In this document: one piece after another, positions 25,970 through 36,537 of the stretch
How positions within the stretch are numbered: the first letter of the stretch is position 1
Layout: every line of letters begins with the position of its first letter
Made by a program: the position numbers and the translations under genes
Source of the DNA: Mytilinidion resinicola
Lineage: Eukaryota; Ascomycota; Dothideomycetes; Mytilinidiales; Mytilinidiaceae
Direction: 5' to 3'
NCBI RefSeq assembly: GCF_010093595.1
Contig: NW_022985446.1
Coordinates: 1,225,269-1,289,268, forward strand
DNA length: 64,000 bases
Notes under the pieces: model-generated
What the model saw: the letters and a program-made list of their open reading frames with translations, nothing else
Databases searched by the model: none
Told to the model about the DNA's origin: nothing

Positions 25970-26051
25970 ACAATATTGTAGGCCTGCCAGGCCGAACCAA
26001 GCCCAAACTTCGCTCTCCTAGAACACATCATAGAGCACCTGCACCACGTAG

Positions 26052-26720
26052 ATGTGGTATGTAGTTGCACCCGCGATGAAGGCCGCGGCGAGTTTCAGGA
26101 TTTCAGATCTTGGTATCTTGTACTTGCAGTTTTTCAACAAGCTGGAGACATCCTTCATGAAAGGCGACTGGAAACTCGCGGAATATGTCAAAGCTAGCAT
26201 ACTTCAGCCTACGGTCAAACAGTACTTCGAGGCCAACCCAAAGAAGACGCCGTACATGATCATTGGGTTCAAAGTCGCTAGAGGCGCCGAAAATATCAGG
26301 AAGAAACTGCGCGAAGGTGGTGCAGACGCATCTGTTGGAATTGATGGAACCATGGTTGGCATTCCGGTCTCAGGAGGTCCCAAAGCTGGTTTCAGCAACA
26401 CCAATTCCAATTCAGTGGGATTTGGCGGGTCTTCGGACTTCGTATTTGCGCATCGTGTGCGGAAAATAAAGATCAACTGGAAGACCATGGATATTGAAAG
26501 TGAAGATTACATTCGTGGAGCAGCATATCATGAAGGAGTAGAAACGTAGTCTACCTTGGACGAGGAGACTGCTCCGGCGGAGATCGAGTCGGCAGAGCTA
26601 GATGAAGCCGACTTTGGTATTGCCATGAATGTAGATAGCATCCCCTTGGATTGGGCCGTGGCCACGGTCAGAGACGAGCTGGACGATGGCTATTGCTTGG
26701 TAGTAAAGATTGAAACTTAG
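26052..26720 (+). pseudogene. Gasdermin-like pore-forming protein gene with an in-frame stop
   Basis: Residues 1-165 before the stop resemble fungal gasdermin-like proteins (RCD-1, HET-Q1): FRISDLGI near the start, PYMIIGFKVARG (67-78), GTMVGIPVSGGP (99-110) and SSDFVFAHRVRKI (127-139). Family members form plasma-membrane pores in regulated cell death after a protease removes a short C-terminal tail. A TAG at 26547-26549 ends the frame, but the same frame stays open for 56 further codons of acidic sequence to TAG 26718-26720, where it meets the stop of the convergent subtilase gene. I read the post-stop part as the former C-terminal tail. The first 10-15 residues of the family may be missing or lie in an unseen exon. 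The family call is from memory of motifs and neighbour context, so moderate. Confidence 0.6.
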
Positions 26721-29203
26721 TCGCCCGTCGCCGAACCCGGAATCATCTCTGAAACCACCGACCAGGAGTATATCTGTCTCAATTTCATGGAGAACACTCC
26801 AGAGATCGCAGTTTTTACGTCTGGGTCCAAAAGGGTTTCGGGAAGAATGTACTGATATACATCTTTAAGATCGCGGTCAATCATGCTGATGAGCATCTGT
26901 CTCATGCCTCCAAAATTCTCTAACATCTTGTAATTTCGGAATTGAGTGCGGTGAATTCTTTTCCAATATATGAGTTGGGCCACGACTGCCGCTGCCACAG
27001 GTGTTGCAACTGATGTTCCCGATGCTCTCTTCTACGGTGCACCTTCTTCTACTATGAGATCCAATTCGTCTTGCTTCGCGTCTCCTTTCGCGTCTTTTGA
27101 CCAAGTTGATTTCACTTCTTCTCCAAGAATTGAGAAATTGTCTTTACTGGATGTTGCAGGTGGGTTGAATTCGTGTGGAGTGCCAGCATAGTTCGCAGCA
27201 TTGACACAGATGACCAGACCAAGATGGCTGGCAGGATAGGTCACGTTCCCGATTTTGGAATTGCCATTGTTTGAGGCTGCAGCTACTAGAATACGGTCTT
27301 TGGAATAAGCATAGATGATAGCTTCCTTTACATCTGTGGGGATGCTGGAGAAGCCAAGGGACATGGAAATGACATCCACTCCCCAAACGTCCACGGCATA
27401 ACGAATTGCCTTAAAGGTGATTAGACTGTATATGTACATTTGAGGGATAATTGCTGACATACCTCTGCAATCCTAGCGGTACATTCGGGGTCAGTTCTTT
27501 TGTCGAAGGTCCTGTCAAGGGACACTCGACCAACGTGAAGCTCAGCGTTCGGAGCAAGTTGAAGAACAATCCCGGCAACATGAGTTCCATGACCGCATGT
27601 GTCTGTCCCATTCTTGGTAAGAGGAGGGTCGGCCGTGAAATCCATGTATCCATCATCAGTAAGTTTACGGGGAAGCCCGTTCTCCCCTCGAGCACCCCAC
27701 TTAGGGCGAATCCAATGTTCCTTGATGAAGGGGTGCGAAGAATCGATCCCGCTGTCTAGGACGGCAACCTTGACCTTCCTGATGTCCTCAGGTGCGTTCC
27801 TGAAAAGCTTTTGATATCTTGCGTGGAAGTCATTGATGAAATTGTCAGTGGCTAGGTTTCTTTTTCGATTAGCAAAAGATTTTACGGATGCAAGATACAG
27901 GAAAACATACTCTTTTTGATCAGACCGTACAGTTGGTTCGTCAAAAAGAGCGCCTTCAAATGGCTCGGCACCACTTGACAGTGCGCTCTTTATGGATTCT
28001 GTTTTGAGGGACGGAGATTTTGCCTGCGATTCTGCCTCGAAAGTATCTGAAATTGTCTCGCTTGGAATGGCCAGTGGATCGACCGAGCCGGAGATTGAAT
28101 CCCCACGTGCTCCCTCAGCCCCGTGTGGATTACTAGATGCGAGTGAGTTTGCGCAAGCAATTAGACTGGCCGCAGTCTCTGAGTTAGTAAGGTAGTGCCG
28201 TGTAAGTGATAGAAGCCTCTCGAATGCAACTGGAGTCCACTCGTGCTGGTACGTGGTGGAGGCAAATTCGGTAGGCAGCGTAAACCGGGAGTATAGAAAC
28301 CCGGCAGCTCTAGAAAACCTGAAAAGCTCTGTTGCTGTATGCTCTGGATCGGTGATCATGTGAGTTGTAACTCTCACCAAGCCCATCGTTGCTTTGGGCG
28401 AAGGATAGCCCAGCCATCGTGGGCGCCCTCCTGCGAAAGCACTATCTCTCAGCTCTCGTATTCCTGAACTAATGCTGACAAAAGAATAGACTTTCGAAGA
28501 GCTCCAGATCGATGCTGTTTCATCCAAGGCCTCTAACGCCGGGTTGCTAAACCCTGATATAGCTGCGCTGACACATAGCATTGAGTCTATGCGTACACCC
28601 CGAGTACGCATCGGGGTAGCGATGGAAGCCAAAGCCGCTTGCAAGATGGTGCATCCACTAACGATCGCCTTTCCGTTGGTTTTGGAGGTATAGCTACGGA
28701 GCCTCTCTGGAGTTCCCAAGTTCTCAAGATCAGTGACTAGTATGACGGTATGGCACACATGGTCCTGATCAAGTTGCGCCTCATATAGAGGTTTCCTCTG
28801 CAAAACAAATAGTGCTTTCAAGGCCTTCTCGCATCGGTAGGACGTAGAGAAATCGCGAGACTCTCAAAACTATGGCGTGTAGCGGAACGCATTTTGTTGA
28901 AACCAAAGTATGCATTCGTTGATCGTCTGGTTGCAGCATGGTGAGTAGAGCAACGTCAAATGATAAAGGCAAAGAGTCTACCATTCTCAACCTGCCAAGC
29001 ATCAGAGCGATGATAGCCCCCCATTCCGTCCCACATATTAGATCAAAGTGATAGTAAGGCCTAGAGTCTACTAAGGGATGCTCCTGGTGATCCCATTTGA
29101 TGTGTTGAATAAGCTCTTCTAGAATCACCAAGGCGGACAGACACCGTGCACTTCCCCCGTCAAGCGATAGCACCCGTATTGATGGAGTGAGCATAACAGA
29201 CAT
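26717..29203 (-). pseudogene. Patatin-like/subtilase (peptidase S8) fusion protein, interrupted
   Basis: Model: exons 29203-28982, 28926-27463 and 27409-26717. The N-terminus RVLSLDGGSARCLSALVILE and FDLICGTEWGAIIALMLGRL is a patatin fold, but the nucleophile motif GTSTG is GTEWG here, so lipase activity is unlikely. The C-terminal half is a subtilase with Asp in VAVLDSGID, His in CGHGTHVAG and Ser in SGTSVATP. A TAG at 27032-27034 lies 5 codons before the catalytic serine motif; in my model a TAG (28870-28872) and a TGA (28864-28866) also lie just after the first intron, although a different splice could avoid those two. The gene is tail-to-tail with the gasdermin-like gene. HET-Q2 of Podospora is a subtilisin-like protease that activates the gasdermin-like HET-Q1; I infer an analogous role before decay. 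Confidence 0.7.
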
Positions 29204-29783
29204 TTCTGTTGACGAGACCCTTGACTAGGCCTATAAGCTTCCAGAGCCTACCAATGGTAGCCGCGGGGCACTTACGTCGATTCGACGAATGGTAGAAGTC
29301 ATTCCTACAACGACAAGAAGCCGACGGGTGATTGCTGATTCTGTAACAGGATGGGATGCCCCACGCTATATGAGCCAGAAAGGAGTATGATACTTGCATG
29401 ATGGAAAGAGGTTCGTGGAGACGACCAGGCTGAAAAGTGCCCATCTCGTGAGGCTGAGCGGGGGAAAAGCAGCGCCTTGCAAAACGGCCCTATTCGTCCC
29501 CCTTCAGAAACGCAGACATCGTTAGAACAGAGCCATGTGGGCATGTACACGCCCCTGAGACAGGAGGCGTTCTACACATTAAACCGTCCGAAGTCAACGT
29601 ACTCGGAAGATAGCTTGAATACAACGGATAGACGTCTCTCTATATATTATAAAACATGTCCTGTGGTTGGCTACAGCTTCCAGGCTTCCCTGGCTAGCCT
29701 TCCTGCCGACATCGCACCCGAGAACTTTTTGTGGATAGCCTCACCTCCGCTGCCTCACACGACCTCCGCCAACCTTCCTAACG
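29204..29783. other. Divergent intergenic region between the subtilase gene and aco2
   Basis: Upstream sequence of both genes. Frames 29160-29550 (minus) and 29477-29821 (plus) have no domain; the latter overlaps the first aco2 exon in another frame. Confidence 0.5.
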
Positions 29784-32452
29784 ATGCGGGTGCAGGCTCT
29801 CCAGGCAGGGCGGCCCCTTAATTTCGGGGTGAGTGACCTCTCCGCTCTGCACTGGTGCTCATATCAAGCGCGTCGGGCTTTCGTCGAAGCAAGCCTCAGA
29901 TGATTCAATCGAACCACATTCTCCATTAACAGATGGAACCTCTCTCTGTGAACCATATCTGATCTTACTAATAGGTCTGCCAACGCGCCTTTACACGACC
30001 CTCCAAGATCTTGAGCAGGCGACATCTGGCCACCGCCCACTCTGGCATACCCCACCCCCACATAGACATTGCCTCCCGAACACCTCTATACCAAAAGCTC
30101 GTCAAGAAGCTACACGAAGTCCGAAAGGTGCTTGGGCACAGCAGGCAATTGACCCTCGCCGAGAAGATTCTGTACTCGCATCTGGATAATCCTGAAGAGT
30201 CACTCCTCACGAACACCCAGAATGGCGCGAACATTAGGGGCACGGCAAATCTCAAGCTCAAGCCAGACCGAGTGGCTATGCAGGATGCATCGGCTCAGAT
30301 GGCATTACTACAGTTCATGTCCTGTGGACTACCTTCGACAGCAGTCCCTGCAAGCATACATTGCGATCACATGATTGTTGGAGAAAAGGGTGCAGATACA
30401 GATTTGCCGGCTTCGATTAAGGGAAACAAGGAAGTCTTTGACTTTCTGGAGTCCGCGGCAAAGAAATATGGGATCGAGTTCTGGCCTCCTGGAGCGGGTA
30501 TCATCCATCAGAGTGTGTTGGAAAACTACTCGGCCCCTGGATTGATGATGCTAGGAACGGATAGCCATACTCCCAATGCAGGTGGTCTGGGTGCAATTGC
30601 CATCGGTGTTGGTGGAGCTGATGCTGTAGATGCGCTCGTGGATGCCCCATGGGAATTGAAGGCTCCCAAGATACTAGGCGTTGAGCTTGTTGGAGAACTC
30701 AGCGGATGGTCGTCACCTAAGGATGTGATCATGTACCTAGCTGGCCAACTAACCGTGAGAGTAAGTATTACGTCAATTGCAGCGCTGAAGTAACTTCTAA
30801 TGGTGATTTAGGGTGGCACTGGATACGTGATCGAATACTTCGGACCTGGCGTCGAAACGCTCAGCTGCACCGGAATGGCCACAATATGTAACATGGGCGC
30901 TGAAGTTGGCGCAACAACCTCTCTGTTCCCGTTTTCCGCGCAACACGTGCCCTACTTGGTGGCTACTCATCGCGAACCCATTGCTAGAGCGGCACAAGCC
31001 ATTGCATCAGCACCTTCTGTCCAGAACCTTCTGCGTGCTGACCCTGATGCTCAATACGACAAGGTCATCGCAATTGATCTCTCAACGCTCGAACCGCACA
31101 TCAATGGTCCCATGACACCCGACCTCTCAACTCCCCTGTCCAAATTCGCATCAGTAGTTGAGGAATACAACTGGCCAAGAACGTTTGGTGCGGGTCTCAT
31201 AGGCAGCTGCACAAACAGCTCGTATCAAGACATGACCCGAGCTGAAGATCTTGTTAAACAAGCATCAGCAGCGGGTCTCTCTCCCAAGGCTGACTTCTTC
31301 ATAACGCCAGGTAGTGAGCAGATCCGTGCAACTCTGGATCGAGATGATACCCTTTCGACTTTTTCTTCTGCAGGTGGAACTATTCTCGCTAATGCGTGTG
31401 GCCCTTGCATTGGACAATGGAAGCGGACTGACGGCGTGAAGAAAGGCGAATCAAATGCTATCTTCACCTCGTATAACCGCAACTTCCGAGGTCGCAATGA
31501 CGGTAATCCGTTGACGATGAATTTCCTCGCGTCTCCTGAGCTCGTCACTGCCATGTCTTACGCGGGCTCAACTACATTCAATCCAATCACGGACACTCTC
31601 CCCACACCATCAGGCACACCGTTCCGTTTCTCCCCTCCCAAAGGCTCTGATCTTCCAGCGGCAGGTTTCGCAGAAGGGAACCCGGAGTTCTTCGCTACGC
31701 CGGGCGTACCAACTCCCTCCGAGGAAGTTAAGGTGGACCCCTCCTCAACCCGCCTTGCGCTTCTAGACCCATTCCCGCCGTTCCCTAATTCCGAACTCGC
31801 CGGCCTTCGTGTTCTTTACAAGGTGAAGGGCCAATGCACAACAGATACCATCTCAGCCGCAGGTCCATGGCTCAAGTACAAAGGCCATCTCCCCAACATA
31901 TCGGAAAATACCCTTATTGGGGCCATCAATGCTGCCACCGACGAAGTCAACACGGCCTACGACGTGGACGGCACTACATCCGGCATTCCAGATCTCGCAA
32001 AGCGCTGGCGCGACGCTGGAATTGAATGGCTAGTCGTCGCTGAGCACAACTACGGCGAGGGTAGTGCACGTGAACACGCCGCGCTGCAACCGCGCTACCT
32101 AGGCGGTCGCGTTATTCTCGCGAAGTCGTTTGCACGCATCCATGAGACGAATCTGAAGAAGCAGGGTGTGGTGCCCCTTATTTTTGTCAATGAGACAGAC
32201 TACGATCTCATCGACGCATGCGATGATGTTACCACAGTGGGCTTGCTAGATGTGCTGAAGAGCGGCGGGAAGGGCAGTGTGGAGCTACTTGTTAAGAAGA
32301 AGGGGGGTAGCGAGGTGAGGGTGCAGACCAAGCACACACTGAGTGGCGATCAATGTGGGTTTATTATTGCAGGGAGCGCGCTGAACCTGCTAGCTATGAA
32401 AGGCAAGGAGGGGAGAGAAGAGGTCACAAGAGAGAATGAATTGACCGATTAG
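29784..32452 (+). CDS. aco2: Aconitate hydratase, mitochondrial, Aco2 type
   Basis: Iron-sulfur hydratase of the citrate cycle family; in fungi the second aconitase is linked to lysine synthesis (homocitrate dehydration). Exons 29784-29828, 29975-30760 and 30812-32452; 823 residues. The first intron ends just after a CTTACTAATAG branch/acceptor. Splicing there gives MRVQALQAGRPLNFG joined to an arginine-rich stretch ending RRHLATAHSG, a good mitochondrial presequence. Cluster cysteines are in IGSCTNSSYQD and NACGPCIGQW; other signatures are GTDSHTPNAGG and the C-terminal swivel domain with YGEGSAREHAALQPR. Cytosolic isopropylmalate isomerase or Lys4 homoaconitase are less likely given the length and motif order. 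The exact split between aconitase and homoaconitase activity cannot be read here. Confidence 0.93.
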
Positions 32453-32460
32453 ATACCTGG

Positions 32461-32895
32461 CTCCTAATTTACGAGGTTGTAAACGTTACATTCTGTCTTG
32501 AATTAAATAAGTAGGCTGGAGGACTTCAGACGGCGCTATTACACCGGCAAAGTGCCTAAGCACAGCACCTGATTCTATCGTGCTAGCAGTATGTATAGAT
32601 ATCAGGCTGTAGATCTCACCATTGAGTCCTTCAGATAATAGTCGTTGATGAGAGGCTTCAACAGTACAAAAATAACTCCTCGCGGGCCTATCTAATTCCA
32701 GAGGTCGTAAACATTACACCCTATCCTGAATGAAAGCAATAGGCTGGAGAACCTCTAACGGTAGCATCGCACCGGCAAAGCGCCTAGTTCTATGAGGTCA
32801 GCAGGACGAATAGCTCTGAAGCTCTAAATACGGTACACCGAGCTCTTGCATTGCAGCCCTTCATAAGGAGTTGAAGCGCTTCAGCACCGTATCCA
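32461..32895 (+). repeat. Tandem duplication, about 228-bp period, diverged
   Basis: The block GAGGTTGTAAACGTTACATT (32473) recurs as GAGGTCGTAAACATTACACC at 32701. Shared downstream blocks are AGGCTGGAG, CACCGGCAAAG and CCTTCA. Most differences are transitions. It lies immediately 3' of the aco2 stop and has no coding frame. Confidence 0.7.
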
Positions 32896-33132
32896 CGGTC
32901 GCAGTTCGAAGATACACACCTCACGATTTGAAGAGAAAAATATGATGTTCAAGTGTACAATTCGATCTATATGGCCTATCCAGAAGGCCGAGTCATGGGC
33001 TGCTAATCAGCCGGGGGTATAGCAGACTTTTTTACGAGTGCAAAGCACTCCCAGAGGTGCTCCAAATCATGCCCTACTACGCCAAAAGTGAAACAAGAAC
33101 CAAAAGAATTAGATTGCTACTCGGACTACCAT

Positions 33133-35558
33133 CTACATCATGTTCTGCACGTTACGTGCATGCTTCGCCTCCGCCTCCCCCCTCTCCTTCTCCAACTTCT
33201 CCAACAAGTACGACCACGACTGGGTCGTGGGGGCCTTTGCGATGTTTAGGGACTTCTTGTAACTTGGGCAAAGAACCAGAACTTCTGGGGCCATTGGGGG
33301 GACCATTTCCCCCGCCCGGAGGGAAAATTCCTCCTTTCGCTCCTTCTTCAACCGTGCGTTCTCGTCACGGACCCTCCGTGCCTCCTCCTTCTCGAACTTC
33401 TCCACCTTCAAGGCAAACTCTTCCCTCTCTGCGGCCAACTTCTGCTTCTCCTTGAAGTACAGCTTCTTCTCGTCCACCGAGGCGGTGTTGAGGTCCGGGA
33501 ACGTGGCCAAGAAGGCCTCAATGGCATTTTTTAGCTCCGTGACGTGGTAGATGCTGGTCGTGAAGCGCTCCGTGGCTGGCCCGGCCTTGGTATAGTTCTT
33601 CCAAGAGTCCCTAGTTCCGGATGTGACGCACTTCAGAAGTTCGAGTGCAAGGGCGACGTGTGCTGCTCCTAGCCTCTCCTTGATAGTATTGAGGGCGTCC
33701 TGGTGCTATAAGACGAATTAGTATCATTTTTAGCTACTCAGAGCCGAAGAAACATACCATAACGAGTTCTGTGCTCATGTGAGCCTGGCACAAACGCTTA
33801 CAAAAGGCCCAGTAGGTCTTCCTCGCGAGCTTGTCTCCACACCCTGCAACCTGGCAGCCCGTACGATTGCTGAGGAGGTTGGCATACTCTTCTTCAGTGA
33901 GACCCGGAAGAGGGTCTGGAATCTCGTTGCCGTACGTGTTGACTCGGCTATCTCGCCACACTACGGTGTGGTTGACTAGCAGCGGCCGAAAGTACTGCAT
34001 ATCGCGACAGGTAAGCAGCGTATTGGGATGACTCCATCCAAAGACGTTGTTCCATATGCACGGCGGCACTCTGGTCCTGACAGGGTTGCTAACACGGAGC
34101 TTAGTCGGTCGGGGGTTGGCGTCTTGCGTGTCTTTCGGCTCGGAGCGCTTGCGCTTCTTCGAGGCGGCCACTTTGGGTGCCTTGTGCTGGATATTGCTGA
34201 AGGATTGTAGAGGATCAACAGTTTGAGTGGGCTGAGGAGGGAGAGTCGGTTCGGCGGACTGGGTCGCGGTGACAGGGTAAACGGGCTGAACTTGCTGGGA
34301 GATGGAGTCGGGGACAGGCTGGCGGGTCGGGTCAGAATGCTGTTGAGCGGAAGTAGTGGCTTGGTCGGCAGAGTCGGATGAGCGTGAGGACCAGGATGGG
34401 ACGGAAAGTGGACGTGCAGGAGGGATGGGCTGGTGTGTCTGGCCAAAGTGCTGCTGAGCAGGAGGAGAGGGCTGGCGGGTAGAGTTGAGAGACTGGCGGA
34501 TTGGGCCGAGGGACTGTTGCACGTTCTGAAACGGCGGGCGTGTCTGGCCAAATTGCTGCTGAGCAGGAGGGGTGGGTCGATGCAAAGAGTCGGGAGACTG
34601 TCGTATCGGATTGAGGGACAGTTGGGCTGCTTGAAAGGGTTGGTGTGTCTGGCCAAATTGGTGCTGCCCAGGAGGGATGGGTCGATGCAAAGAGTCGGGA
34701 GACTGTCGTATCGGATNNNNNNNNNNNNNNNNNNNNNNNNNNNNNNNNNNNNNNNNGCTGCCCAGGAGGGATGGGTCGATGCAAAGAGTCGGGAGACTGT
34801 CGTATCGGATGGACGGACTGTTGAGCTACTTGGAATAGCTGGTGTTTCTGGCCAAAGCACTGCTGAGCAGGAGGGAGGGGTTGATGGGAACATTCAGGAG
34901 ACAGTCGGGTCGTGTCGATGGACTGTTGAGCTGCTTGGAATCCGTGCAACGGCTGGCGTGTCTGGCCAACGTGCTGCTGAAAAAGAGGGATGGGCTGGTG
35001 GGCGGCGCCGAGCGGTTTGGGCATGAAATGCAGAGTCGGCTGGAGAGGCTGTGGGGCCTGACCGAACCGCTGATGGGCAGGATGGATGTGTAGGCGGTCA
35101 TCGTCGAGGGGTTGTCGGACTGACCGCTGAGACGTCTGGAGGGGCGCGTAGATCTGGCCGAAGCGCTGCTGGGACGGTTGGGGGACCTGGCCGAGCGACT
35201 GAGGAGCCTCGTAGCGCTGCCGAGTCGACTGTTCGCATCGACGAGCATGGTTGAGAGGGTGCAGGATTGCATCATGCTGTTGCTGAGCGGATCGCATGTG
35301 TTGGTCTGGCGGGCCGAGAGCATGCAGCCGAGCAGCCTGGAAGGCATGATGGCGGAACTCTGGAATCGGGGGCCAGTCGAGGTGCTGCGGAGCAGATTGC
35401 CATGGTTGTTGGATAGCGTCGAGCGGCTCATGGGCTTGCTGGACTGTCTGCGCTTGCTGCGAATTGCGGAAATGGCGACGCCAGTTCATAGTGTCTTCGA
35501 TGCCAAACAGAGACCGAGTAGCCTCGTACGGATCGACGCGGAAGCTCATGTCTCCCAT
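33133..35558 (-). CDS. Gln/Pro tandem-repeat protein with C-terminal cysteine and coiled-coil regions, unknown
   Basis: Starts at ATG 35558 (MGDMSFRVDPYEATRSLFG). The repeat region is built from about 22-residue Gln/Pro units around QQxFGQTxQPFQ and PIRQSPDSLHRP. A 40-base N gap (34717-34756) falls inside this array. Reading frames on both sides encode the same repeat type but are out of register across the gap, so its true length is unknown. After the repeats comes a basic nuclear-like SKKRKRSEPK motif, then a conserved-looking domain (WNNVFGWSHPNTLLTC, TGCQVAGCGDKL, CKRLCQAH) with several cysteines. One intron (33757-33706) leads to a last exon 33705-33133 coding a charged coiled coil (EKFEKEEARRVRDENARLKK). 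Possibly a nuclear or DNA-binding protein; no family recognised. Confidence 0.75.
34717..34756. other. Assembly gap (40 N)
   Basis: Placeholder bases inside the tandem-repeat array of the Gln/Pro-repeat gene. Sequence on both sides of the gap is nearly identical (GGGATGGGTCGATGCAAAGA on either side), which explains the collapse. Confidence 1.
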
Positions 35559-36537
35559 GGTGACGGCCGGAGGCGTGTAGAGATGTCGCAGTGGTGATGC
35601 AGATGCAGATGCAAGAAGCTGAAAGGCGATCAGAGCGCGAGCCGACGAGGTCAGCGGGCTGGCGAAAGCAGAAGGAGAAAGAGAGCTGAAGGAGAAGAAA
35701 TGTGCCGGTGGATGGTGCAAGGAAAGGTGTTGAGTGAGCTGGCGCAGAAAAAATAGCGGCAAGCGAAGCCGTCCATTATTGTGCGGGCGAACAATAGAAG
35801 GTGCAGCGTTTGACTCTGGTGAACTTCGCACAGGCGCCCGGCGCCAATTCCACGTGCCTTATATAACAGTCCAGCGGATTACCTTGGGACGGATGATTCA
35901 CTGGGGCCAGAAGAGGCACTGTAACCTCCGGAGCGCTCGAATTACTTTGCTGGCGAGCGCTCTGATGTTGGCGATGACGATCACCGGTGGTTGATGCCGC
36001 TGTGGCGGACTCCGCGTCACGTGATCTTCTCGCACACCCGCCACATCGAAAAGCTTGGCCTGTGGTTGGAGGCTGGCTCAGGGGCATTCTAGAAACTCCA
36101 CGAGCAGTTAGCTATGCTCCGGATGCCAGGTTTATGTTCTGAAGAGCTTGCATGAGGCTCATCGCCGCATTGATCCTCGACCTCTGGATAGGTTTTCATT
36201 CGAGCAGTCATCGCACGGGCGAGCAGAGAGTAATTCGGGTATTGAGCATAATGTCGTAGGTACTTCATGGCGTTGTTATTTGACCCTTTTATGCCTAAGA
36301 CAGCAGAGCTTAGGCCTAAGTCTCTATCTGTGTTACCTCAAGACCGGCCGTCATGCTTGTTACCATTCACGATTACAGAATTTAACATGCCAGTAGCAAA
36401 ATATGACAGGTTTCGGTTGCTAATATGGTGGGATATCGACAATCGCCATGTTGTGAGCAATGACGACTACACGGGATGCATATGAAACCACCGCTGCCCC
36501 CATCCCGACGCTGACACCGCAGAATACAAAATCCGAC
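35559..36537. other. Divergent intergenic region
   Basis: Upstream of the Gln/Pro-repeat gene and of the dehydrogenase/deacetylase gene. An in-frame ATG at 36460 could extend the latter by 26 residues. Nothing else is supported. Confidence 0.5.

Noticed and set aside
36460..36537. Upstream in-frame ATG adding 26 residues to the dehydrogenase/deacetylase
   Set aside because: The added part is Thr/Pro-rich and SDR folds normally begin close to the cofactor loop; kept only as an alternative.
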